Origin: Acidobacteriota bacterium
GTDB lineage: Bacteria; Acidobacteriota; Holophagae; Thermotomaculales; Thermotomaculaceae
DNA length: 24,728 bases
Assembly (NCBI GenBank): GCA_003650445.1
Contig: QMQE01000012.1
Span: forward strand, 1-24,728
Reading direction: 5' to 3'
The position numbers were made by a program, and so were the translations under genes. Every line of letters starts with the position of its first letter. Within the stretch, counting starts at the first letter, position 1. Under the pieces are notes generated by a model that saw nothing but the letters and a program-made list of their open reading frames with translations, did not search any database and was not told the DNA's origin. Of this stretch, positions 14,560 to 22,803 are shown piece by piece.

Positions 14560-15777
14560 TTATTCGTGGCGCAGAGCGTCAATGGGATTCAGGGCTGCTG
14601 CTTTACCAGCGGGGTATACGCCGAAGAGAATACCAATACCGGTGGAGAAGCCGAAGCCAAGGAATATGGCCCATAGCGGGGTGTGAGCCGGGGGAAAGTG
14701 GGGAATCATGTGGGCCGCCAGGTTTCCCAGGGCGATGCCGAGAAGAATACCGATGGCGCCACCGAGGAAGCTTAAGGTGACGGCTTCAATGAGGAACTGA
14801 GAGAGTATGTTTTTACGGGTTGCTCCCACGGCTTTTCGAATCCCGATTTCCCGGGTGCGTTCCGTTACGGTGACCAGCATGATGTTCATGATGCCGATTC
14901 CGCCAACAAGAAGGGAAATTCCGACAATTCCCATGACGATGGCGGTGATGACATTGGTTGTTTTGGAAAAGCTTTCCACGATATCTTCCTGGGTGGATAT
15001 CTTAAAATCATCCGGTTTGTTGTCCGGAATCTTGTGACGCCGCCGGAGAATGGCCGCACACTGCTGTTTTACGTTGTTCAATTGTTTCATGTCTGCCACA
15101 CGGAATTGAATGTAGGCAAAATGACCGGCAATCCGGCCGTACATGTCCAGGGCAGAGGTCAGTGGAATTAGAGCGTAGTTGTCCTGGGATTGACCGAAAA
15201 AAGACCCCCGCTTTTCCATGAGGCCGATAATTTTGAATGGCACATTCCGAATGAGAATGGATTTGCCGATTGGATTTTCTCCCAGTTTCATGGAGTTAAC
15301 AATTTCCTGTCCCAGTACAACGACTTTTCGGTGGTATTCCAGATCCAGATCAGTGAGGAACCGGCCCTGCTCAACATATTGTCCGTTGATGTCCTGGTAT
15401 TGGGGGTGAGCGCCATAGATGAATGTGTTCCGGGTTTTACCGCCCGATTTCACTTGGCTGGTCTGAAAAATCATGGGGGCCAGGTCAGTAATACCGGGAA
15501 TGGAACGTTTCAGCACATCCGCGTCCGTCAGGGTCAATTCCGGTCTGTTGTTCATGTAATCGGCGAAGCTCTGTACTTCCATATGGGGCTCAATGCTGAT
15601 GATGTTGCTGCCCAATTGCTGAATCTGCTGGTCGATGGAGGCAAAAATTCCCTGGATCAATGCCACAACAGTGATGATGGACGCGACTCCGATGAGTATC
15701 CCCAATGTGGTCAGAAAGCTTCTCATTTTGTTGGAGATAATGGAATTCAATGCAAGAAGTATGTTTTCAATGAACAT
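14560..15777 (-). CDS. MacB/FtsX-type ABC transporter permease
   Basis: 405 aa. An N-terminal helix (about 18-45, SFLTTLGILIGVASIITVVA) is followed by a large periplasmic MacB-like core domain (about 50-275) and three C-terminal helices, including the family signature GIGIMNIMLVTVTERTREIGIRKAVGAT. Such permeases pair with a separate ATPase and a periplasmic adaptor to export or extrude substrates by a mechanotransmission mechanism. The gene begins 11 bases inside the ATPase gene, typical of an obligate pair. Substrate unknown; family members handle macrolides, lipopeptides, protoporphyrin or lipoproteins. Confidence 0.92.
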   Translation of the reverse strand: MFIENILLALNSIISNKMRSFLTTLGILIGVASIITVVALIQGIFASIDQQIQQLGSNIISIEPHMEVQSFADYMNNRPELTLTDADVLKRSIPGITDLAPMIFQTSQVKSGGKTRNTFIYGAHPQYQDINGQYVEQGRFLTDLDLEYHRKVVVLGQEIVNSMKLGENPIGKSILIRNVPFKIIGLMEKRGSFFGQSQDNYALIPLTSALDMYGRIAGHFAYIQFRVADMKQLNNVKQQCAAILRRRHKIPDNKPDDFKISTQEDIVESFSKTTNVITAIVMGIVGISLLVGGIGIMNIMLVTVTERTREIGIRKAVGATRKNILSQFLIEAVTLSFLGGAIGILLGIALGNLAAHMIPHFPPAHTPLWAIFLGFGFSTGIGILFGVYPAGKAAALNPIDALRHE

Positions 15778-16450
15778 GATTTATGTCCTCGATAATTTTG
15801 CCGTCTTTCAGGGTGATGGTGCGATTCGCCATCGCACCGATGTCCGGTTCATGGGTTACCAGGATGATGGTATTTCCCTTCCTGTTCAATTCCCGGATCA
15901 ATTCCATCAGCTCCAGTGTGGTTTTCGAATCCAGGTTCCCGGTGGGTTCATCTGCAAGAATAAGAGAAGGAGAGTTGACCAGTGCCCGTGCGACCGCTAC
16001 CCGTTGCCGTTGGCCGCCGGAGAGCTGATTGGGCCTGTGGTGGGCCCGTTCCCCCATCCCCATGGCTTTCAGCATGGCCAGGCTCATTTCCAGTCGTTTT
16101 TTTCGTGGAACCCGGTTGTAAATAAGGGGGACTTCTACATTGTGAAGTGCGGTCAGGCCCGGCAGTAGATTAAACACCTGAAATACGAAGCCGATTTCCC
16201 GGTTTCGCACTACGGCCAGTTCTTCATCATTCATTTTGGATACGTCTGTTTCTTTAAGTAAATAGCGCCCCTCAGTGGGGGTGTCCAGGCAGCCCAACAG
16301 GTTCATCAGGGTTGATTTTCCGGAACCGGACGCACCCATAATGGAGACAAATTCCCCTTCTCCCACGTTAAAAGAGACATGATCCAGCGCATGAACCTCT
16401 TCTGTTCCTACGACGTAAGTTTTGGTCAGTTCTTCTACCTGAATCAGCAT
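15767..16450 (-). CDS. MacB/LolD-type ABC transporter ATPase
   Basis: 227 aa, a stand-alone nucleotide-binding domain: Walker A GASGSGKST (about 40-48), signature LSGGQRQRVAVARAL, Walker B LILADEPTGNLD, and switch His in THEPD. It powers the permease encoded immediately downstream. The start codon shares one base with the adaptor stop (ATGA overlap), so adaptor, ATPase and permease are translated as a unit. The subfamily is the MacB/LolD/FtsE group. Confidence 0.95.
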   Translation of the reverse strand: MLIQVEELTKTYVVGTEEVHALDHVSFNVGEGEFVSIMGASGSGKSTLMNLLGCLDTPTEGRYLLKETDVSKMNDEELAVVRNREIGFVFQVFNLLPGLTALHNVEVPLIYNRVPRKKRLEMSLAMLKAMGMGERAHHRPNQLSGGQRQRVAVARALVNSPSLILADEPTGNLDSKTTLELMELIRELNRKGNTIILVTHEPDIGAMANRTITLKDGKIIEDINHVH

Positions 16451-17601
16451 CAGTCTTTCTTCTTTTTTCGGACCTTGTCACCGTCCTTGAGATTTTTCAA
16501 TGCACGGTAGGGCCCGGTAATGACAGTTTCTTTTTCGGTCAGTCCGGTTGTGATTTCAATGTTGGCATCATTGGAAAGTCCCGTTTTCACGGCTTTTTTG
16601 ACTGCTTTTCCCTTTTCCATTACAAAACAGAACTTGTCCCCGTTATCACTGGTACGTACGGCCTGGATGGGGATAAAAATCGCATTTTTCTTTTCCTGAA
16701 CCGTGATTTCCGCCTCGCCGTTCATCCCCGGTTTCATTGCCGGGTCCACTTCTGTAAGGGCAATCTTGATTTTGAAGACGGAAACGTCCCGGCCCTGGGG
16801 CCGGTATGCGGATTGGCCGATTTCAGATATTTTCCCCATAAATTTCCGGTCGCCTAAAGCATCGAGTTTCAGTGTTGCAGCCATGTCTGTTCGAATCCGC
16901 GCCGCTTCAATTTCGTTTACTTCCACTTCAAGATCAATGGCCGACATGTCACTGACTTCCATGATGACGGAGCCGGGGACATTAACGGTTCCCTGGATGA
17001 CCTGTTCCCCAAGTTCTTTGTTCAGGGCGGTAATTTTTCCATCCATGGGGGAGCGGATGACAGTCTTTGACAGGAGTTCTTTCGATTTCCTGAGAATCGC
17101 CCTGGACTGCGTTACGCTTTCTTTGTATTGTTCCAGCATCAGTTTTGCACTTTGAAGGTTGGATTTGGCCTGTTCAAACGTTTCAGTTGAAATCAACTGT
17201 TTTTCAAACAAGTGTTTTTTCCGCTTGAATTCCCGCTTTGCAGTTTCCACTGAAACTTTCTGATTTTGTACCTGAATCTGCGCCATGCGGACACCAGCTT
17301 CCTGACGTTGGACCTCGCTCTTCAGGTCCCGGTCGTCAATGCGAACCAGCATCTGGCCTTTCTTTACCATATCTCCTTCTTTAACTGGGAGTTCTACAAT
17401 CTTTCCCATTACATCGGACATGATGCTGACCTTCTTCCGGGGGATCAGGAGCCCGCTGGCATTGATGGTGTCCCGAAACGGACCGGACTTTACTTTTTCC
17501 ATGAATACCGGGAGGCCGGAATCTCGTTTGGATACGGCTCCGAGAATAATCATCCCGGCAATCCCGAGAACGACGATAATTATGATAAGTTTTTTTTGCA
17601 T
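16450..17601 (-). CDS. MacA-like periplasmic adaptor (membrane fusion protein)
   Basis: 383 aa with an N-terminal membrane anchor (about 4-25). A biotinyl/lipoyl-like hairpin (VMGKIVELPVKEGDMVKKGQMLVRID), a long coiled-coil hairpin (about 90-175), a second lipoyl half (VIRSPMDGKITALNKELGEQV), a beta-barrel domain and a membrane-proximal domain follow in the normal MacA/HlyD order. It bridges the inner-membrane transporter to an outer-membrane TolC-type channel; no such channel gene is in this window. The ribosome site is GAGGAAAT before the ATG at 17601. The YIP1-family gene ends 10 bases upstream. Confidence 0.93.
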   Translation of the reverse strand: MQKKLIIIIVVLGIAGMIILGAVSKRDSGLPVFMEKVKSGPFRDTINASGLLIPRKKVSIMSDVMGKIVELPVKEGDMVKKGQMLVRIDDRDLKSEVQRQEAGVRMAQIQVQNQKVSVETAKREFKRKKHLFEKQLISTETFEQAKSNLQSAKLMLEQYKESVTQSRAILRKSKELLSKTVIRSPMDGKITALNKELGEQVIQGTVNVPGSVIMEVSDMSAIDLEVEVNEIEAARIRTDMAATLKLDALGDRKFMGKISEIGQSAYRPQGRDVSVFKIKIALTEVDPAMKPGMNGEAEITVQEKKNAIFIPIQAVRTSDNGDKFCFVMEKGKAVKKAVKTGLSNDANIEITTGLTEKETVITGPYRALKNLKDGDKVRKKKKD

Positions 17602-17611
17602 ATTTCCTCGT

Positions 17612-18298
17612 TTAGAAGACCAGTGTTATAACTGAAATAAACAGTGCCCATGGTACCAGGATAACGGCTGCGGACTTCCATGTTTTGACACCTGTTATTG
17701 TGCTGAACCCGATGATCATCAGGATGAACTTCCAGATGCTGAAGAAATCAAGTGATTTGAACAAGATGTAGAGTTTCTTGCCGACTTCTTCCATCGGGAA
17801 GAAATATCCAATGTTGGATGGAATCAGATCCTGAAACATGGTGGTGGATGTGTCTCCTGTGAGCATGATGGCAAAGGCCACTACCATAGCGATAATTGCA
17901 GGTGCAGACCCATAGACGGCTACAGCGAGGTTCTGCCCGTAACCGGCATCGCTCCCCATCAACTTTGCGGCGATGAAAAGATAGAGTGCGACAAGCAGGA
18001 GCATGATCGGAGTGCCCAGAAGCGCACCGATCGGGGTCGTGTACTTCACAAACTTTGACTGGGTTTCGATAATTTTGTCTTTCATTTCATCACTGAGCTG
18101 ATTCGCTTTTCCTGACATTTCCAGTTGTTTTTCCATAATGACCGGTGCATTCATCTGAAAGGCGTAGTAGCTGGTGGTTCCGGTAACAATCAACGTAAGA
18201 AAAATAAGGGGCAGAAGCGCCTTCGGAGCCTTTTTCGCCCCTTCAAACACTTCACCCGGTGAGAATAAGACCTTAAATAAACGATTGATGCCCTCCAT
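17612..18298 (-). CDS. YIP1-family integral membrane protein
   Basis: 228 aa with about five transmembrane helices and the Yip1-type opening (INRLFKVLFSPGEVFEGAKKAP), in which a short cytoplasmic segment with FSP precedes the first helix. Bacterial members are widespread and mostly uncharacterised. A hydrophilic, Glu/Lys-rich segment (about 55-85) lies between the first two helices. The ATG at 18298 has GGGAGG four bases upstream. It lies 10 bp before the adaptor gene, so it is the probable first gene of the four-gene efflux operon and may be an accessory to it (inference). Confidence 0.85.
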   Translation of the reverse strand: MEGINRLFKVLFSPGEVFEGAKKAPKALLPLIFLTLIVTGTTSYYAFQMNAPVIMEKQLEMSGKANQLSDEMKDKIIETQSKFVKYTTPIGALLGTPIMLLLVALYLFIAAKLMGSDAGYGQNLAVAVYGSAPAIIAMVVAFAIMLTGDTSTTMFQDLIPSNIGYFFPMEEVGKKLYILFKSLDFFSIWKFILMIIGFSTITGVKTWKSAAVILVPWALFISVITLVF

Positions 18299-18344
18299 GG
18301 TACCTCCCTTTATGGCAGTTCAGTAAATAGTACGATTGCCGGCT

Positions 18345-18363
18345 CATTGATGTTTCAACAATG
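18345..18363. promoter_or_regulatory. Near-perfect 19-bp palindrome upstream of the YIP1/efflux operon
   Basis: CATTGATG-TTT-CAACAATG has eight-base arms with one mismatch. It sits in the 97-bp gap between the phosphomutase stop and the YIP1 start, about 47 bases before the start codon. The shape suggests a dimeric regulator site. I do not see a confident -35/-10 pair beside it. Confidence 0.4.
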
Positions 18364-18395
18364 GCAGCAATCAGGAAAGGTACCCGAAAAACTGT

Positions 18396-19799
18396 TCAGT
18401 TATTCAAATAACGCTGGAGAAATGCTTCGGTTTCTTTTTGAATCCGGGAAAGTTCCGCTTCGTCAGAAGCTTCCATCCTGAGTACCAGTACCGGCTGGGT
18501 GTTAGATGCCCGAACAAGGGACCAGCCGTTTTCAAAAATCATTCTGAGACCATCAATCGTGATAACCTTTTTCAGGCCCGGAAGGTCCGCAGTGCCGTTT
18601 GAAACCGCTTCCTGCATGGCAGAAATGACCTGGAATTTTTTTTCATCGGCACAATCCACTTTCATTTCCGGCGTGGCAACCATTTGCGGCAATGTGTCAA
18701 AAATTTCAGAAAGTGTCCGGCCATCCTTTTTCAGCATTTCCAGCATCCTGCATCCGGCGTAGATTGCATCGTCAAAACCGAAATACCTGTCAGCAAAGAA
18801 GATATGCCCGCTCATTTCTCCGGCAAGAAGGGCGTGGACTTCTTTCATCTTCTTCTTGATGATGGAGTGCCCGGTGGTCCACATAATGGCGGTTCCCCCG
18901 GCTTTTTCAATGAGGTCGTACATGATTTGACTGCATTTTACCTCTCCGATGAAGGTTCCACTTCCCTTTTCTTTCAGGATATCCAGCGCGAACAGGGTCA
19001 GAAGCTGGTCACCCCAGATGATGCGGCCTTTATCGTCCACAACACCGAGACGGTCTCCGTCGCCGTCAAAGGCAATGCCGAGGTCGGCTTTTTCTTTTAG
19101 AACCTTGTTTCGGATGTCCGCCATGTTGGCTTCCACCGTTGGGTCTGGGTGATGGTTGGGGAAATGGCCGTCCACTTCGCAGAACAGTTCCACCACTTCA
19201 CAGCCCATTTTACGGAAGACATCGGGGCCAACTGGTCCGGCAATGCCGTTTCCCGCGTCTACTACCACCTTGATTCCGGCGGCCGAATCGTCAGCGAACT
19301 GGTTTTCAAAGTATTCCAGATAGGGGGTCAGCATGTCCACTTCAGTGGAATTTGCAGTTTTCTCGGGTTCAGAAACACCTTTTTCCCAGTTAGTTGCAAG
19401 CTTGTATACTTCCTGAATTTCCTCCCCGGAGAGAGCATCAGTTCCAATGAGCATCTTGAAGCCGTTGAATTCAGGGGGATTGTGGCTGGCGGTGACCATT
19501 ATTGCACCGTCCACTTTTCGGTCGAATCCGAAAAAGTAGAGAACTGGCGTCGGGACGAGGCCACCGTTCAACACGGAAATCCCCAGTGCGTTCAGGGCAG
19601 CGGTCAGGTATCCAATGAAAACGGGGGTGGATTCACGGGCATCCCCTGCGATTGCTACGGTGAGAGAGGTGCCTTGAATCCGGGATTGAAGGAATTTGCC
19701 GAAACCATAGCCGATAGCGGTGACGGTTTCTTTTGTCAGGTCCTTATCCACAATTCCACGGATGTCATACTTCCTGAAAATGGATGGATTCAATGTCAT
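18396..19799 (-). CDS. Phosphomannomutase/phosphoglucomutase
   Basis: 467 aa, full-length alpha-D-phosphohexomutase. It opens with NPSIFRKYDIRGIV; catalytic phosphoserine Ser105 lies in TASHNP, the Mg-binding loop is DGDGDR (245-250), and the sugar-binding loop is GEMSGH. A C-terminal phosphate-binding loop (RASNTQPVLVLRMEA) completes the family set. The enzyme interconverts hexose-1- and hexose-6-phosphates for GDP-mannose/UDP-glucose and thus LPS or exopolysaccharide synthesis in the cytoplasm. The group is the bifunctional AlgC/ManB type; substrate preference cannot be read from sequence. GGAGG seven bases before the ATG supports the start. tdk lies 50 bp upstream. Confidence 0.94.
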   Translation of the reverse strand: MTLNPSIFRKYDIRGIVDKDLTKETVTAIGYGFGKFLQSRIQGTSLTVAIAGDARESTPVFIGYLTAALNALGISVLNGGLVPTPVLYFFGFDRKVDGAIMVTASHNPPEFNGFKMLIGTDALSGEEIQEVYKLATNWEKGVSEPEKTANSTEVDMLTPYLEYFENQFADDSAAGIKVVVDAGNGIAGPVGPDVFRKMGCEVVELFCEVDGHFPNHHPDPTVEANMADIRNKVLKEKADLGIAFDGDGDRLGVVDDKGRIIWGDQLLTLFALDILKEKGSGTFIGEVKCSQIMYDLIEKAGGTAIMWTTGHSIIKKKMKEVHALLAGEMSGHIFFADRYFGFDDAIYAGCRMLEMLKKDGRTLSEIFDTLPQMVATPEMKVDCADEKKFQVISAMQEAVSNGTADLPGLKKVITIDGLRMIFENGWSLVRASNTQPVLVLRMEASDEAELSRIQKETEAFLQRYLNN

Positions 19800-19821
19800 G
19801 TCACTTCCTCCCCTTTGGCCG

Positions 19822-19855
19822 GCTGCCGGCGGTATGCCGGTAGCGGTTTTTATTT
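19822..19855 (+). terminator. Hairpin with T-rich tail facing against the operon
   Basis: GCTGCCGGC (19822-19830) and GCCGGTAGC (19836-19844) pair with one mismatch around a 5-nt loop. On the plus strand the stem is followed by GG and a T-rich run (19847-19857). It lies between tdk and the phosphomutase gene, both on the minus strand, so as a terminator it would act on antisense transcripts; on the minus strand it is just an intercistronic hairpin. Confidence 0.4.
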
Positions 19856-20422
19856 TTCGTTTTTCAGTTCCGGGTCAAAACATTTACGGCATCTTGCCTC
19901 GTAGATATCTGCTGCACCCACGACGATTCGCTGGCCGTCGTGGATTTTACGCTGGTTTCGGATGGCGGGATTCCCGCATTTGACGCAGATGGCCAGCAGT
20001 TTGCTCACGTATTCGGCCTCTGCCATCATTCGCATGGTGTTTTCAAATGGTTTTCCGAGATAGTCCTGGTCCAATCCGGCGCAGATGACTCGTTTGCCCT
20101 GCATGGCCAGTTTTTTTGCAACTTCCACGATACCGTCATCGAAGAATTGAACTTCATCAATTCCCACTACCTCTTCTCCGTCCACCATTGCCAGGATTTC
20201 ACTGGAACTATTGACGATGGTGGCATCAAATTTCAGGCTGCTGTGGGACGCAATCTTTTTCTTGTCGTAGCGTTTGTCAATTTCCGGTTTGAAAACAGCA
20301 AGGTTCAGCCGGGCAATCTCGGCACGGCGCAGCCGTTTAATCAGTTCTTCTGTTTTTCCGCTGAACATGCAGCCGCAGATCATTTCAATCCATCCGGTTC
20401 CCGTTGGCAAAATGTGCATCAT
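19850..20422 (-). CDS. tdk: Thymidine kinase, type II
   Basis: 190 aa, the usual length of the bacterial TK1-like enzyme. The P-loop is GCMFSGKT (17-24), the Walker B/catalytic segment is GIDEVQFF, the lasso region contains the substrate-binding tyrosine, and a structural zinc site uses CVKCG and the later CRKC pair. It phosphorylates thymidine to dTMP for nucleotide salvage in the cytoplasm. Two adjacent ATGs open the frame; the first is chosen because GGGAG lies closer to it. It sits between purH and the phosphomutase gene in a nucleotide/sugar metabolism run. Confidence 0.95.
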   Translation of the reverse strand: MMHILPTGTGWIEMICGCMFSGKTEELIKRLRRAEIARLNLAVFKPEIDKRYDKKKIASHSSLKFDATIVNSSSEILAMVDGEEVVGIDEVQFFDDGIVEVAKKLAMQGKRVICAGLDQDYLGKPFENTMRMMAEAEYVSKLLAICVKCGNPAIRNQRKIHDGQRIVVGAADIYEARCRKCFDPELKNEK

Positions 20423-20456
20423 GAGGTTCTCCCTTTATCTGGTATCAAACTTTATT

Positions 20457-21992
20457 TCAATGCCGGAAATGGCGGATTCCCGTGAATACCATGGGAATTC
20501 CGTGCTCATTGGCGGCTTCAATGACTTCCTTATCCCGGATGGAACCGCCGGGTTGAACAATGGCTTTAACGCCGAATTTCGCCGCTTCGTCCACCGAATC
20601 CCGGAAGGGGAAGAAGGCATCGGAGGCAAGGACACTGCCCCGGATTTCCTTCACCGCCTTTTCCACAGCGATTTTTACGCTGTCTACCCTGCTCATCTGT
20701 CCGGCACCGATTGCCACGGTCTCATCCGGCCGGCAAAACACTACGGCGTTGGACTTGACGTGTTTGACCACTGTCCAGGCAAATGCCAGCGCCCGCATGG
20801 TTTCCGGTCCCGGTTTTTCGGTAGTGGCAATGGTCCAGTTACCAGGATTTTCCGCGATGGTGTCGGAGTCCTGAACGAGAATTCCGCCCCGGACCCGTTT
20901 CAGTTCGGTGAACGGGGTAGGGGGTTTTGTCAGGGGCAGGGTGAGAATGCGAAGATTCTTTTTCTTCTTGAACGCCGCAAGCGCTTCTTCGGTAAAGGAC
21001 GGCGCTACGATTACTTCCACAAAATTTTTTGCCATCCTGGCGGCCAGTTCCCCGCCCACTTTCCGGTTCAGGGCGATGATGCTGCCGAAGGCGGACTGGG
21101 CGTCGGTGCTATGGGCCCGTTCAAATGCGGTCATGAGGGAGCTTTCATCCCGGCCGATTCCGCATGGGTTCGCGTGTTTCACAATGACAGCGGCAGGGGC
21201 CTTAAACTCCCGAACCATTCTGACGGCGGCGTCGGTGTCCATGATGTTATTGTAGGAAAGGGCCTTTCCCTGATGCTGAATAAGGTTGGGTAAAGATGCC
21301 GGCTCCGGGTCCGGTTCCGCGTAAAATGCGGCTTGCTGGTGGGGGTTTTCTCCGTAGCGGAGTCCCTGGCTGTGATTGAATTCCAACAGCAGCTTTTTTG
21401 GGTGGAGAATAGCCATGCTGCGGTTGAAATAAGCAGAAATGGCGATGTCGTAGCTCGCGGTGTGGGTAAATGCCTTTCTTGCCAGTTCTTTTCGCAGTTC
21501 AAGGGAGGTTTCCCCCGTCTCTTTCAGCTGTTTCAGAACTTCATCATAATCCGTTGGGTCAATGACAACGCTAACACTCCGGAAATTTTTGGCAGAGGAG
21601 CGAATCAGAGTCGGCCCACCGATATCGATATTTTCGATGACATCTGCTTCAGGTGCTCCCTTTGCCACCGTTTCCCGGAATGGGTAGAGGTTAACGCAGA
21701 CGATGGAAATCGGGCTGATGCCAAGTTTCTGGATTTGTTCCATGTGGTCGGGGTTCGTGGTGTCGGCCAGCAGGCCGCCGTGGATGGCGGGATGGAGGGT
21801 TTTCACCCGGCCGTCAAGGATTTCAGGGAAACCGGTTCGCTCAATGACAGCCTTGACCGGGACACCGGCTTCTTTCAGAAACCGGGCAGTCCCCCCGGTG
21901 GAGAGAATTTCAAAGCCTATTTTGGTGAGTTCAAGGGCAAAATCGGCGATTCCGGTCTTATTACTGACAGAAATTAGTACTGTTTTCTTCAA
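20457..21992 (-). CDS. purH: Bifunctional AICAR transformylase/IMP cyclohydrolase
   Basis: 511 aa, full PurH length. The N-terminal IMP cyclohydrolase domain (MGS fold) has KTGIADFA, LSTGGTARFL, DGRVKTLHPAIHGGLL and VNLYPF. The C-terminal transformylase domain has RYGENPHQQAAFY, the conserved KHANPCG, and VKSNAVVF. It carries out the last two steps of purine synthesis, AICAR to FAICAR to IMP. The start is TTG at 21992: AAGGAG lies six bases upstream and the N-terminus aligns with the family, with no nearby ATG. The C-terminus (TGIRHFRH) matches the family end. The lipoyl transferase gene lies 43 bp upstream on the same strand. Confidence 0.97.
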   Translation of the reverse strand: MKKTVLISVSNKTGIADFALELTKIGFEILSTGGTARFLKEAGVPVKAVIERTGFPEILDGRVKTLHPAIHGGLLADTTNPDHMEQIQKLGISPISIVCVNLYPFRETVAKGAPEADVIENIDIGGPTLIRSSAKNFRSVSVVIDPTDYDEVLKQLKETGETSLELRKELARKAFTHTASYDIAISAYFNRSMAILHPKKLLLEFNHSQGLRYGENPHQQAAFYAEPDPEPASLPNLIQHQGKALSYNNIMDTDAAVRMVREFKAPAAVIVKHANPCGIGRDESSLMTAFERAHSTDAQSAFGSIIALNRKVGGELAARMAKNFVEVIVAPSFTEEALAAFKKKKNLRILTLPLTKPPTPFTELKRVRGGILVQDSDTIAENPGNWTIATTEKPGPETMRALAFAWTVVKHVKSNAVVFCRPDETVAIGAGQMSRVDSVKIAVEKAVKEIRGSVLASDAFFPFRDSVDEAAKFGVKAIVQPGGSIRDKEVIEAANEHGIPMVFTGIRHFRH

Positions 21993-22035
21993 TTTATTCT
22001 CCTTCAGCTCCGGGGAATTTTCATTTTGTGCCCTC

Positions 22036-22803
22036 CTATTGTAAAGGGAAGGCTTCCATCAGTTCAATGACTTTTTCCCGGTTTACAAAAGAAAATACAG
22101 AGTCGTGTTCCACAAGCTGCCGTCCATTTCCTTTCAACGTTTCCAGCAGCGAATTCTGAACCGTTTCAACCGACAGGCCCGGAATAAACTGGTTTAGAGA
22201 AGCGACCCGTTCTTTCAGATTGTCGGTTCGGGTCCGAAGGCAGGCGGCAGTTTCTTCGTAGTCAAATTGCCACGCGATGGAACCATGCTGGAGCATCCGG
22301 GTGCTGTCCCGGTGCTGAGCGCTTCCCACCAGCTTTTTGTCCTTTGCCAGGATTTCATAGTCCGAGGGAAGCAGAAAACAGGCAATCCCCTGTTTCATGC
22401 CGTTTTTTCGTTCCTCGGGGCTGATCGTGCCGGCAAAATGGCAGGGAATCCCGATTTTCTTCAATGTGTTCAAGAGGTAATTTGCGATTTCTTTGTATAT
22501 TCCCACCACGCTGTGTTCCTGAAACACAGAGATTGGAGCGGAAACCATGTACGTGATGTCGTTTTTGTGGTAAACCGCTCCACCGCCGGTACTTCGCCTG
22601 ACAATGGGGATGTCGTTGTCCGCACAAAATGGACGATTTACAACCTGTTCCAGTTTCTGGGAGTGCCCGATGGAGATTGTTGCCGGTTTCCATCCGTAGA
22701 GCCGCACGGCAATTCCTGTTCCGTAATTCAAAAAATATTCGTCAATGGCCATGTTCATGGCAGGGGAGAAGATTTCGTATGGGAAAAAGCGGATCTCAGT
22801 CAT
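22036..22803 (-). CDS. Lipoyl/octanoyl transferase, LipM- or LplA-like
   Basis: 255 aa from the ATG at 22803; a longer frame back to 22899 runs inside comM and adds an unrelated leader, so it is rejected. The biotin/lipoate ligase fold is clear: RRSTGGGAVYH (70-79), Lys157 in KKLVGSAQ, and LQHGSI. Cys142 in ACFLLPSDYE sits where the acyl-carrying cysteine of LipM octanoyltransferases lies, which favours transfer of octanoyl from acyl-carrier protein over ATP-dependent lipoate ligation. It modifies lipoyl domains of 2-oxoacid dehydrogenases and GcvH in the cytoplasm. Its start overlaps the comM stop by eight bases, so expression is coupled to comM. Confidence 0.88.
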   Translation of the reverse strand: MTEIRFFPYEIFSPAMNMAIDEYFLNYGTGIAVRLYGWKPATISIGHSQKLEQVVNRPFCADNDIPIVRRSTGGGAVYHKNDITYMVSAPISVFQEHSVVGIYKEIANYLLNTLKKIGIPCHFAGTISPEERKNGMKQGIACFLLPSDYEILAKDKKLVGSAQHRDSTRMLQHGSIAWQFDYEETAACLRTRTDNLKERVASLNQFIPGLSVETVQNSLLETLKGNGRQLVEHDSVFSFVNREKVIELMEAFPLQ

